Source: Schistocephalus solidus (lineage: Eukaryota; Platyhelminthes; Cestoda; Diphyllobothriidea; Diphyllobothriidae). Taken from it: a stretch of DNA of 64,000 nucleotides. A program made the position numbers and the translations under genes. Where the stretch lies: NCBI GenBank assembly GCA_017591395.1, contig WEDG01003316.1, positions 1-64,000 on the forward strand, in the 5' to 3' direction. Shown here piece by piece: positions 11,831 through 23,600 of this stretch. The notes beneath the pieces are model-generated. The model was not told the DNA's origin and ran no database searches. It saw nothing but the letters and a program-made list of their open reading frames with translations. Within the stretch, counting starts at the first letter, position 1, and every line of letters starts with the position of its first letter.

Positions 11831-14150
11831 CAGAGCAGAGGCTTGCCGATGGACAAGATGTATGACTGCAGTAGAAACGATCAACAAGTAAGAGTTTACA
11901 TACGAACAAATGAAGTGTGGCAGACAACGTGTCCTAAGAATCTGATGGCTTTCAAATTCCTAGTTCCACTTTTATTGTCATAAAGTCGAAAAGATTAGTT
12001 CGAAGAAGTCGTTCAGACGGAGGAGAAGTGAGTCCTAGAATAAGAACTCTATTAGCCGAGGGTTTCAGATTAGCACCGAAACCTTACTCTGGAGACTGTC
12101 GGAGATAAAGTGATGGATGCACAGGGATGTTTATTTGAAATGCAATTACATAATACTCATAATTAACAGTTCTCGCATGCATTTCAGCTAGTCGCCTCTG
12201 TTGCGATGATGACTTGCTCGCTGGCAACCGAGCTCTGAATTGCTGCAATGTCATCAGCACTATCAACTGTTGGCGGAATAATTGCCTGATTGCCCACTCC
12301 AGGCAAACCCTGCAGGACTTGTTTGGTGACACTGAACTCTTAAAAACCTTGATTTAACTGGGTGAGGGATGCCTTTTTGATCTGGCTGGCCAAAATCTCG
12401 AAATCCGTCCGAGCGTTCCACAGTATGAACTAGCAAGAGACAACTGGCTTTCAAAAATTGATGTCTCTTCAACCTTGATTCTAAAATCGGTTTCATTATA
12501 GGCTGTGGTAAGTTTTTTCGCAGGATTTCAAATCTAAAGATAGCCGAATTTGTGAATTTGATATTCTAGTATTTTGCAACGTTAAAATAATGAGCAAAAT
12601 GGATCGTACTAAGTCACATGAGCATAATTATCTCTGTTATGCATATTAGGGTGGAAGAACATATGAATGATCTCCCAAACAGTGACTCAAATTATTCGTT
12701 TCATCACCTGTAGATTGTGTTTAGGATATGCGCTTGGTTACAATCGTACCGTGTGTTGTCAGCGGACCTCATTTTGTTGTGCTTCGTCTCTTATCTGTTA
12801 ATTAAAATGGAAGTTGAGTTCAAAAAGTAATAAACATCCAACCACTTTTGCATACGGACAACGACATTTTCGAAATTTTTGGTCTCTTTGCGCTATCATT
12901 GACGTCCTCAGGGAAGCAATAAAGAAAATGAGGGCGAGCGCGCTGTTATTCAAATTTCCAAAGCTACAATGGGCATTTCAGACTTCAGAACTTATTTACC
13001 GGCAGGGTTATTGGGAGCCTTTTGCTTGTAGATTTAATAAGTATGAAAAGTTATCTGGCAGCGTAGAGCTCAGGGTTTCCTGCAATCCACATATCGGCCT
13101 AAGAGCGCACTCTCAAAGTGTTCATCCTAGGTGCAGCAGACGGACAGACAATGTTTTTATGCCAAAAATTGTTTTGCCGATGATAAACTATAAATACCCA
13201 TTTTTCCCTTCGTGTTTCCATCAAGATGCGGAAGATAATCCTTGATAATACATTGAAACCCTCGAACTACGCCATACAGGTCAGGAAGACTAGACTTTGT
13301 GAATTGAACTTACGGTACCAATGAATGCTCATTCTAGAAAATTTGTTGCATTTTATACTTCGTTTAAGCAAAATATGAGCAAACTTCAAAAAAGGCGCTT
13401 CATGGAGAATTAATTTAAGGGTAAGCCAGGAAAATATGCATTGACGCAAAATTCAGAAACTGTTGTCTGGAAATATTTCAGCAAGGGTGAGTAAAGTCAT
13501 GAAAGTGGGTTGCCACAGATCTTCGAATGAATGGATTTGGTTAATTGGGCACTTAAATGTTTTTTTACAGAGCTGACTACTGAAATACTTTATTTCTGCA
13601 CAAAATGCACAGAGGAAGAGAGGAAGCTTGGAAATTACCTCCTTTCTCAGGGGCAAAATTAGTCATAAAACGACCAAAGAGGATGATTCGTTCTCACAGC
13701 GCTGTTTTCCCGTCGTCACCTGTGAGATTGTTACGTGCGAGAGCGGTGTGACTTTCGGTGACGAGGTCATCGATACCTTTCTGACGTTCGCTGCAGCACC
13801 AGCTTGGGACAGGGAACACCGGGGTCGTGGTGCTTCAGGGTGGTCCCGTCACACGAGACTGAAACTCTCACGATGAATCCCGGGGGGCACTTTGCTGGAG
13901 CCTCGGATGCTACTTCGGCCGCGGAGATGAATTTGCTGGATTTGGTGCACTTGGGACCTGTCTTCTGGACAGAAATTCGCTAGACGGCTCATCAGCAGTG
14001 CGTAAATTCCATACATTGGTGAGTGAAAGGTGCCTTATGAATCAGATGGGAGGAGAGCTGAGTCAGTGGGACGCGTGGTCTGGTAAGGGTAGATGTGTGT
14101 GTAGGAAATAGGACGCTAGTTGCCTCTGGCCTGAGAAAAAGAACTTAGGA
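11831..14150. other. no gene recognised
   Basis: The longest open frame (12814-13245 +, 143 codons) has no recognisable motif and no support beyond length. No repeats shared with other parts of the window were noticed. Confidence 0.4.
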
Positions 14151-14151
14151 C

Positions 14152-14448
14152 GGCGGGCTTTTGAAATTGAGCCGCCATCTTTTCTGCTCTCCATTCGCAT
14201 GTGAATCCTCTTATATATACACCGATTAACCTATTTCACCCATTTAAAAATGAATTTTAAGCCTATTTGTTTATTCGAACAACAAAAATGAGGTCATCAG
14301 CGCAAGACGCTGGCAACATTTTGAAGGAAGTCCAAATTGATCGATATTTAGAGGTGCATTCAAAGACGATTCTTCACGGTGAATGGAGGACCTTTTTTGC
14401 TGAAATTTTTGGAATTTTACTTTCAAAATAAAGCGTAGCTCTCTCTCT
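14152..14448 (+). repeat. SINE-like repeat 'B', copy 1
   Basis: Collinear with 46361-46740. It begins with a conserved hairpin in which GGCGGGCT pairs with AGCCGCC around a TTTGAAATTG loop (one bulge). It ends with an AATAAAGCGTA motif followed by a short (CT)n tail. Compared with copy 2 it lacks about 75 bp before the TTCACGGTGAATGGAGGAC block. The conserved 5' hairpin, fixed 3' end and simple-repeat tail fit a non-autonomous retroposon. Confidence 0.7.
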
Positions 14449-15756
14449 AAAATAAAATCTGAATCCCCACCCGATTCAGCTCATCCCTGTGACATCCGCT
14501 GTCATTTTCAAGCAATTTATCATAGACTTCGTTTTGCCTTATGGGGCGGTCCACTAATTGAGGTACTATGCTAAGAAGGTGGTGACTGCTAATTGATCTT
14601 CTACCATTGTTGACTTCGATTATGCATTTGTGTTAGCTTTGTCTGAAAATGAATAAGCTTAGGAGTGCAAGGCTGTGGACAGCTCCCTTCTGCTCAGACA
14701 TTTTGATGGGATCCATAATGAGCCTACCGTCGAGCCGATAACATTCACACTGAAAAAGAAATTCCGTCTATGTTCAAAAGGGTGTAAAAATTGGATTGTG
14801 TCTGCCACTGATGTAAAAAACCACAGAATGAACATGAAGTAGAGTTTGTGTACTTTGAAGGTGAAATTGGGAGGTAGACAGCCGGGAGAGATATAATTTC
14901 CAAATACCAGGTTTTCATAGAAATTACTAGTAGCAATTTCATATATTTAGGGAAAGACAGTTGTGAAGGGTATATTTTCGCCTCTATATTTTCCCTTCAC
15001 ACTGAACTTCTGTTTTCCTCCCTGTTTGATTTAATATTATCTTTCAACTTGTCAACTCTAGCACAAAGTCTGGGTTCGGCATACCAAGGGGATTTTATTA
15101 AAATTAGTGCATGCATATATTTAGCCAGCTAGGCTTTGGATTTGGCGTTTTTTTTTCAGTTGACCACACATCCCTTACCGAAGTAACTACTTAGTTGGAT
15201 GCTGTGTCAGCCCAAGTGTAAGAGCAAACATTACAAGCGTACTATCATAGAAAAAATCATATTGAAGGACAATTAGGATCTTAAATCGGGTTTGACTGCT
15301 CAGTTGAGCTTTCAAAGCTAGCATGCGTATTCATGAAGACAGGGTTCTTAAGACAATGAAGCATACGACAGGTAACGTTTTATTTGTTTTTATCCATTCC
15401 TAGTAGACCTAAATTTTAACTTGGCTTTAAAATCTTGATTATACGGATTTTGATGAAAAAAAGCACAATCCTTTTGATCTTACATTAGGCTCACATAACT
15501 AAAAGCTCCCTGAGAATGTGCTGCTCAGTCACATATCCCACATGACACTTTGGTACAGATCCCCAATATAAACCATCGGATGCGCCAAAAGTCGTGGTTC
15601 GGAAGGTCGAAATCTGACGGAATAACTCGATCCTCTAATACGGAGTACCAGGCTTCAGTAGCTCTTTCTGCATCTGAACTACCTGACACTCTCCTCAGAT
15701 GGGATCCGAGGAAACCCATGTTTCTGCAAAAACCTGGCCCATCATGTGGGGATCAA
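14449..15756. other. no gene recognised
   Basis: Two overlapping short ORFs on opposite strands around 15525-15768 are mirror frames of the same sequence, with no motif. Confidence 0.4.
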
Positions 15757-15965
15757 GCATGTGTGTGACACGCGTAGACGGGCTGCTGAGCTTTGCCATC
15801 TACTGTGCCAATAGCGTCCCCAGTTGCCCTAACTTTGTCATGCCAACAGACTCAAGTGGGTGTGAGGGAGGAGAAATTGCTGCAGATGCTGCGCAAGGCT
15901 ACTCTCACTATAAAATAATTCACGCGCAAGTCCTCGTCCCTGCATCCGCCACGCTGTAGTGCACA
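15757..15965 (-). repeat. diverged R-like repeat
   Basis: Contains GACACGCGTAGACG, which recurs near 62460 and 62818, and the reversed R core (GGAGGAGAAATTGCTGCAG...GCGCAAGGCTACT). It is older-looking than the other R copies. Confidence 0.5.
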
Positions 15966-18900
15966 GGGTGGACATCATCACTCGGGCTGATCGGGCTGTC
16001 ATGTCTCCAAGCCACCAACGCAAGGCAGATCGTATACTTCAAGGACACTCAGCCTCTTTATTACACAAACAGCTCTGTCCGTACTCGATTCTAACATATC
16101 GACGCACATTAGAAAACAATGTTTACTAAAATTATTGGAACTAGAACTTCTGGGGAAAAAATGGCGGAAAGTTGCAGATCTATTGCGACCTTCAGCTATC
16201 TATTTGCTTCAGCATATATGCAGCTGAATTTTGAAGATTCCACTCCTGTATACGAGTCCAAAACCAAATTTCCTGAAACTTTTTTAACGTATTTATTCGA
16301 AACATGCCATGGTATCACGACCAGTGCCATAACTGTTAATCGATTGCAACTACGGGCAAAGCTCCTGATTTAAAATAGTTATTTTGTGAAAGTCACCTGG
16401 TGTGGATTGGGCGTGCAAATGGGCAAGATCCTTTAAGCTAACGGTAGCCATTCGACGCGACATAACATTGCCACTTATTCCTGACAAAGGAAACACATGG
16501 TTTGATACGCGTTTGTCGGAGCCCGAAAGGCTGCAACAAAAGGTGTCTATACAAAATGTTACATAATGCATGAAATGCTGTTAAATTTTCGTGTAAATCC
16601 CCGCAACCCAGAATTTGCGCACTCCGTACATGAAAAAAAAATTTAAAGCAGGAAACGATCGACCATTTTTAAAAATGACGCTTGTTTGCCAGGATTAGTA
16701 CATTAACACCGTTACTAGAACACGAGAATGGGGACACCCACAAGTAATACAGCCAACCTTGCGCTATATTACAGGAAATATGTGTCTCTGATTCTGAATC
16801 TCCCGTTAGCACATAACGATAATCATTACCTTCACAGTACCGCAAATTTACCTGGAAGTTACCGCAAAGCCACCTGCTCTCATGTCCTGGCGCAGAGGTG
16901 GCGTGCAGGTAAGCCCTATCGGCTTGAATAAGCTCCTACAGTTGTTATTCGTAGGAGCAGAAAAATAAAATGTGCCTATTGAAATTTAAAGACGCAAAAC
17001 CCGGACGTACTTATACGGTACGTAATGAAACAACGCACACTAGAGGGAAATAATGACGAAACAACTAAACATGTAAACGTTTGTCCTTTAAGTTAATGCC
17101 AATCGCTTATCGCGTACTGGCAAATCCGTCAGACAGCAAAGCTGTCAGGTGGTATATATCGCTTTGTTGAAGGTACTTATCAAACAAATGATCACGTTTT
17201 TGCCGAGCTGTTTGTAGGACCAAGTGTTATATCAGTGGTGAGTGTCGAGCTGTTCGCCGTCATGTTAGCCTCCGTTTTGGCGTAAGCATTACTGTAATTT
17301 TAACTCCCCCGAAGGGTGCGCTGAGCGCTATCTATACACATCGGTGAGTGCTGCTACTGCCGAATACGTCCCTCGCGATGTCGATAGACAGCCAGCTGAT
17401 GGAACTTGATGGTCATCCGAATTCGCACGAATGAAGAGTGCGTTGAAGTGCCTATTTGCGCAGTTTATGCTAGCAGCAATTTTTATACCCACATGCTCTG
17501 TCCTGATCCCTTTCATAAGTTTGCAAAAAATAAAGGGCTACTCGTAGATGAAAGTGCCCTTCTCTAATGAAGGCGGACTATCTGTAAACTTCCTAGCGAA
17601 CAAAAAGCATTCCCTGATCAACTTCTTACTTAAAAGAGCTTTAGCGTGGCGTTGCATAGATGAAGGTCAAATTACTGCTTTCAACGCAAAAGAAAAGGCT
17701 AAAATAAAATTAGAAAATGCCTTCTGCAAAAAAGCACAACAGGCTCATAGCCGCACGCCTAAGAGTTCGTTTCATGAAACCATAGCACTGCTTAGTCGTC
17801 GGGCGTTTTAGTTCGTCCGTTTCTTTCTAAGCACGTTAGCTGTCAGTAATGTACGTACGTAAATTCATTAGCATTTAACATTCTCTTTGCAAATCACGTC
17901 ACAGTCCTACCACGACTAGATTCCGTATCCATTCAAAATTAACGGCAAAGTGAAAATTTCCCAACATCTCAATTGAGTGGCATGCTATGAATTTAACTTT
18001 TATATTTGCTGGGGTATTCTAATTCCAGGCGCTGTAAAACAAACCATGATTGCTAAATTAATCACAGTCTTTTATGGGAAGTCGTTCAGAAATTATTTTT
18101 TAACTTTTGAAGGCTGAATCTAGTTCTCCATAATTGAACAGGCAAATAGTGAAAAGTACGAGAGTAGGATAAAAGAATAGGATTTCCAGGAAGACATGGC
18201 TTATGGATATGGTTTGGTTAAGGTAAATATCAGGGTTACGGTTAGAATACAGGAAGAGCTACCTTTTCTTGAGTTTGGCGCAAGGTCACCGGACCTCCTT
18301 GGGAAGGGGGAAAGGTTCTTATTTACCTCTTCTAACTCTATTGTTAGCTTCATTAAATATTTTTTGGCTCGGACAAACTTTGCGCGGGGGCAGTTGGTTG
18401 TGCGTGCGTTGCTGTCCGGTTGAACCAACTTCTCAAAAGGTCATACGGACATTTCTTTACGAGGGGCGTCAATGTTCCTGATGTAGGTTGATTAAATCTT
18501 CGTTCATGGGTAAATGTGCGTTAAATCGGCTTAATTATTTGAGACGGAATCTCCGGTATGTCTGATGTCCGATCTTTGCGACAACTCAGTCGTCCAAATT
18601 ATTCCTCTTTACTGTGTCGAGGAAGGGTTGAATTGAGGATTTTGAAGTAAGTGAACTGGCTGCCGGAACCTAGGGTTTCTCTCCTATCTGTCAAAAATCA
18701 GATAGAATTGAGGATTTATATTGTGGTTATAAATATTGATATCCGCTTAAACAATACAAGGGAACGGATGTAAAGGAAGTTGTCAACACTTGAAGGCAAA
18801 CAGCTTTAATTTTCAGTTAGGTTTTCAGGAGTCAACAGATTTCTACTCACTTTTTTGATAATTTTATTCGTTAACTATATATGACACTCTTTCTACGTAA

Positions 18901-19159
18901 AGTGGGCATTTATCCAGAAAGAGTTACTTCTTACTTCGATCAGTTGATCAAAGCTGGTCAATGAAAATAATAGAAATAATCCATGACTTGGTAGGAAGAT
19001 ACAATTTTATTTAAATAATTTAATCGTTAAAGGGAAAGAAGCTTAATAGCGAGATGGTATCTCTAGAATGAACGGTATTTTTTCAGACGACACCATCATA
19101 GACAGAGCTCTATGTTCTGCACAGTAATAACTGGCGTGGATTACGAGTAGGCATCTCCT
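15966..19159. other. no gene recognised
   Basis: ORFs up to 87 codons (17548-17811 +) show no recognisable domain. Around 18205-18260 a few GGTTAAGG/GGTTACGG units resemble the degenerate TTAGGG-like minisatellites elsewhere, but the run is short. Confidence 0.4.
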
Positions 19160-19380
19160 ATGCTACGTTGGAATTTAATTGGCCCTTTTGCCACATGTCT
19201 TCAGAGAAATCAACAGAGGACACCGTCTTATTTACTCTCTGAACGGTGGGGCCAGCGCATTTTTCCCAAATGGGTCAAAGGAATTATTCAACTCTGTCAA
19301 AATCCTCTAGGAATTAATTGTACCAGGTATTCATCTGGTGGATTCTAGATTTATTGCTTAAGAAATCCTGCTTGGGCAGT

Positions 19381-19428
19381 CAGCCTACTGTATCAGAATT
19401 GGTGGATTCCATACGTTGCAGTAGGCTG
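19381..19428. repeat. 10-bp inverted repeat (stem-loop)
   Basis: CAGCCTACTG at 19381-19390 is the exact reverse complement of CAGTAGGCTG at 19419-19428, with a 28-nt loop. Function is unknown. Confidence 0.6.
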
Positions 19429-19476
19429 GGCGGGTAACTTGTCCCAAGTGTTATTAAACTCACGGCTCCCGGTGGA

Positions 19477-19557
19477 GCCTCGTAGCTCAGTTGGCTAGAG
19501 CGTTGGCTGTACTAAAGCCTTCACCTAACTGGCGTGGGTTCAAATCCCACTGAAGTC
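19477..19557 (+). repeat. tRNA-like head, Tyr-like, with box A and box B
   Basis: Box A (TAGCTCAGTTGG), a D-stem GCTC/GAGC pair, box B (GGTTCAAATCC) and a perfect T-stem (GTGGG/CCCAC) are present. The anticodon region reads TGTACTA (GTA, Tyr) followed by extra sequence that could be a relic intron. No matching acceptor stem is visible, so a functional tRNA gene is unlikely. Confidence 0.6.
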
Positions 19558-20210
19558 GCGGAGATTTTCACAAATGGGTCAAACGAATTATTCAAATCTG
19601 CCCAAATCCTCTACTTAAGATAGAAATGTTACTGCCATAGGAAGTCAAACCTATTTTTCAAATCATTAACTACTTGGGTCGGATTCTGAACGCATCTTCG
19701 AAAATTTCAACCAAATCCATTTTTAGGACGCGAGGGTGTCGCATAAGGTGAACCCTTAAGCAACACTTAAAAGCCCACTCAATGAGCATACTCGAATTTC
19801 TACTGCCGGTCGATGCCCTGTAGTGTGACGGGGAGATAACCCTTTGTCCAAAGTCCATTATATGTCGGCCTTTTTTTAATTTGCAGTGTCATTGAAATCA
19901 ATAGAGAGCTCAAAGGCTTCGCCTATATTTCCCTTAATAAAACTGAACTGAACTGAACTGAATATTACCCTTTCTTCCTTATAGTCGGCACCCTGTGCGG
20001 TCTTTCTGTCCTTGCCCAGTCCATTAGGTAACGTCTTACGAAGCAGTCCATCTTTTGTTGATCTCTAATAAATAACCTGTTTATATTGGTCGCACGAGTC
20101 GGCGCCTATGCAAATGAATAAGAAAACACCTCCCAACATGGTGGAAAAAAAGGGAAGTTGAGTGCATGAACAGCGCCATCCTTGCACATATTGTTGACTC
20201 CGGGCATAAT

Positions 20211-20644
20211 GTGGACCCAACGAAGCTTTCCGTGTAATTTATAAGGTCCCACCAAACTATCCCAAGCCACTGGGTCAACGTCTACAAGCAGCAGCAGCAG
20301 AAGCGACTGCCATTAGGTTGAAAAAGCCGGTCTTGTGCGCACAAAAGAACCTCGTACAAGCTCCGCGCTTAGCTTGCCAACGGCCGCTTAACTGCATGCA
20401 TTCTCCCACGCATTCTCTGTCCTCTCCCTTCCCTTGGAACGGCTCTACCAAACACTCACTTCCGCTTATCATAACGTTTCTTATCACACTGTTTCTTATC
20501 ATCCTTCCCTTATGCACACCTCTCAGACAACCCACTCAAACGAACGAATATTATCGATTATCGATTTCATGTTTTAAATTGCTACTACGTTCAAACGTTT
20601 CCCTATAACTGTACTGGCCTGAAGAGAAGTTATCGAAAGCAGCA
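20211..20644 (+). repeat. dispersed repeat 'C', copy 2
   Basis: Direct repeat of 9462-9873, about 10.7 kb away, with a small duplication of TTTCTTATCA and one extra CAG. Open frames inside it lie in both strands and are not conserved between copies in a way that suggests protein. Confidence 0.75.
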
Positions 20645-23600
20645 CGTATGCTCATAAAGTCGTATTTTGAATCTTTTAATGAGAATTATCGCAACTTTAA
20701 AGACTTTTCTGTCAATCCGCGCAGTTTGCAAGGAAACTGATCACAAGGGAAAATAAATCTGATTGTCTATCAGAAAAAAATGTTCAACTAAGTCTTCATG
20801 CATGCTTTGAGCCCTTCTGCATTATTAGGACGGCCGAGGGAAGACAAAATTGAGAGTAAAAATGTATATTAACATATAATTAATGGGTTTGTGTTTTCAA
20901 TTTCTAATATACAGTTTAAAAAAACAATGCAAGCTGCCAACAGCAAAAAGCGAAAATAAGTAGAGAAACTCAAATGAAGTCAAAGAAATGCCTAAAATAT
21001 CACATTTTTCCTTGGTTTCCTCTCATAAACCATTAATTATTATTTGCGGGAAAGCTGTGATAGTTATTTGTACGTGTATACTGCGAAAACGCCACTCCTA
21101 CGCACTTAATTCCCACGGTCGGTTTATTTTGACAATCTTACGTCACTTGGGTTGATATCGTGTGCATACGAATGCCATTCTGCGACAGGGGAGAGAGGTT
21201 GAATTGCGTATTGCAAATTCACACGACGGTAGACTTCCAGTAATCGCAAAAGACCGCATAATTGATGGACAAAGTTGTAATTTCGGGTCTGGAAAACTAT
21301 AGTCTAACCTACGTCTTGCCCTTCAAATGTATTTTCGGTTGTGAGTTGAAATGGAAGGAGTAAATGATGGCATTTACGTTAGTATTATGAAGGATAATTA
21401 GAGGTGCGATGATAGCAATAAACATAGGAAGATTAGCGATGCCCAGACATCATTGGTCAAAGAAATTTAACAATAGTAAAAGTTCTCTTTTTATACCCAA
21501 CATGGTACGTTTACGATTGCACCTGCCGATTCTATTCAAGTTTAATAGTCAGTGACCGGTCTGTGAACATATGGGCTTATGAAATATTATATTCATCTGA
21601 CATTCCTATTGGCGCAATCAGGTGAAAATCTGTTTGCCTTGGCCAAACGCATATAAGACAATGTACAAACGGAAGAAAAACTTCAAATTCTTGCGAAAAA
21701 GGTATTGGAATATACAATCACAGATAAGGGTGCTTGATGATGGCCATACTTTATTTGGCGCTTAATCTAGATGAATATGTTTGTGAAAAACTCTGAAAAA
21801 AACTATTTTCCAAAGTAATTCTTCTTTTGCTGCTTTATTCACACATTTAGTTGCACGAAAAGCTTCATTTACATTTAAAACTTCAGCTTACTCAACAACA
21901 TTGACTGTGCAGCTTTTCGAAATTTGTACCTTTTATTAAGAAAAGTATTTCTAAACAATGTAATATTAATTGGTAAACAACAATAAGCCTTAATTTTCCT
22001 ACCAATGGATTCTTTATTGACGTAAAACTTTAGGGACGCCACGTGCGCTGATTTCGCGTAACGAGCCTTAAACCATGAAATCCATAAGATTACATGAGTA
22101 AGGACAATTACTGTATTTCAGTCACACCAGAATACCAGTTTGAATAAACTTCTCTGTGGCTGCCCGCAAAGGTTAGTACTCAAAAAGTATAAATTCCCCC
22201 TTTATTTTAAATGTTATGATTTTTAAAACCTTAAGAAGATTAGTCTTATCAACAAAAATTTCTCTTTACATTCAAATCACAAACAGCGACAGCTGTTCCC
22301 AAGTACTTATCGAATTATTTGTTTTCATTTCTGTGAGCTACCTTGATAAAAAAATTTACTTTGGCCTCTCTAAGGAGGTTTACGGACCGACTGGGCCACA
22401 ACAGACGAGGAAATACCTTGGAAAGAAATCCTTTCTTGGTGTTAACATCAACTCACAAGCGCTGAATAAAACTCTTTTCCGGTTCCTTCGCGGAAGCAAA
22501 ACCTGGCCGCTTTTGAGTGCTGCGTTTGTCAGTGTGGCTTGTAGAGTTCCAACTGTTCACTCTACTCAATCTGAAGGTGAATATAATGTTGATTCTTTCA
22601 CCGATTTTTTAAAATATAGTGTGCATCTCCGTTGTTAGCAGTAAAACACAAGTAAAATTGATAAATCGTTTAAATAATGCAGTTCCATTTATGTCTAATG
22701 CTAGCTGTTCGTTTTCATGGAACACCTTGAACACCTTCATGGAACACTACGAGTCTGCGAACCAACTGCTGGACTACCGTTTGATAAAAACCTTTTACGT
22801 CCTGTTACGCTCTGTTATGTATCATATAATTTGATGGTTCAGATCTTTTAAACTAGGATAATGTAAAATGAAGCTTCTTTATGCTTTTGACCTGACCTTT
22901 GGAACAATAGCTGCTGTTTTTATTTGACTTCGAACTTTGCTTCACGACCGAGCTGTTTGTTACTGACCAAATGATATTCTGGAATCTTCATGTCCATGGA
23001 CATACGGACAAATGCTAGTCTATTAAGCAACCCTTGAGTGATTTTTTACTAACTACTACCTATTTGCCCCATAAATTAATCTTCCATCCTCACTTAGGAC
23101 TTAAAATTTCACAGTCACAATCTCCGATCTGAAGAGGGCTCATATCGACCTGGGAAATCAAACTGCTTCTAGCCACTGTCATAAAATTAGCACTGACGAT
23201 TGAATTTAAACAACCAAAGCCCCCAATATCGGGGTGTATATTTGCTGAATGAAATAGTTAAATCCGCAAAATTCATTTTGGGAGAACTTTATAGGAAAGG
23301 TATCAAGTATTGCGGTGTACAAGAGGACGAAATCAAAATGAGCATAAAATGACCTTGTGGGTTAGAAGGTAACGTTTGTTCGCACATCGTAATATTATTT
23401 TGAACTGTTTTTTTATCAACCAACAAAACATTCCAGGACGGCTGAATGCAGATCATCGTAACGGAAGTCCTATTTTGATAGCAAGCAGTGCAGCCTCCCC
23501 CATTCAGACCCCTAACATAATACAGAAACCTAACTATATAGTATTCTACACCCAAAATCTCAAACTTATCCATAAATGAGGCTGTCTTCCGAAGTTGTTC

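Larger units (their letters stand above)
19160..19965 (+). repeat. SINE-like composite with tRNA-like head and (AACTG)n tail
   Basis: A block of about 54 bp at 19258-19311 recurs at 19561-19614 (TTATTCAA and AATCCTCTA in both, about 303 bp apart). Between them lie an inverted repeat and a tRNA-like segment. The unit ends at about 19937-19962 with AATAAAACTG followed by three or four AACTG units. A short tandem tail after an AATAAA-like motif is typical of retroposons mobilised by CR1-type machinery. Boundaries are approximate. Confidence 0.55.

Noticed and set aside
19477..19557. Functional tRNA-Tyr gene with intron
   Set aside because: T-arm and D-arm are good, but no acceptor stem can be formed with the flanking bases.
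22216..22638. RTE linker fragment suggested by KEVYGPTGPQQT
   Set aside because: Only this phrase resembles the IKAIYGP region of RTE proteins; the sequence after it does not match.
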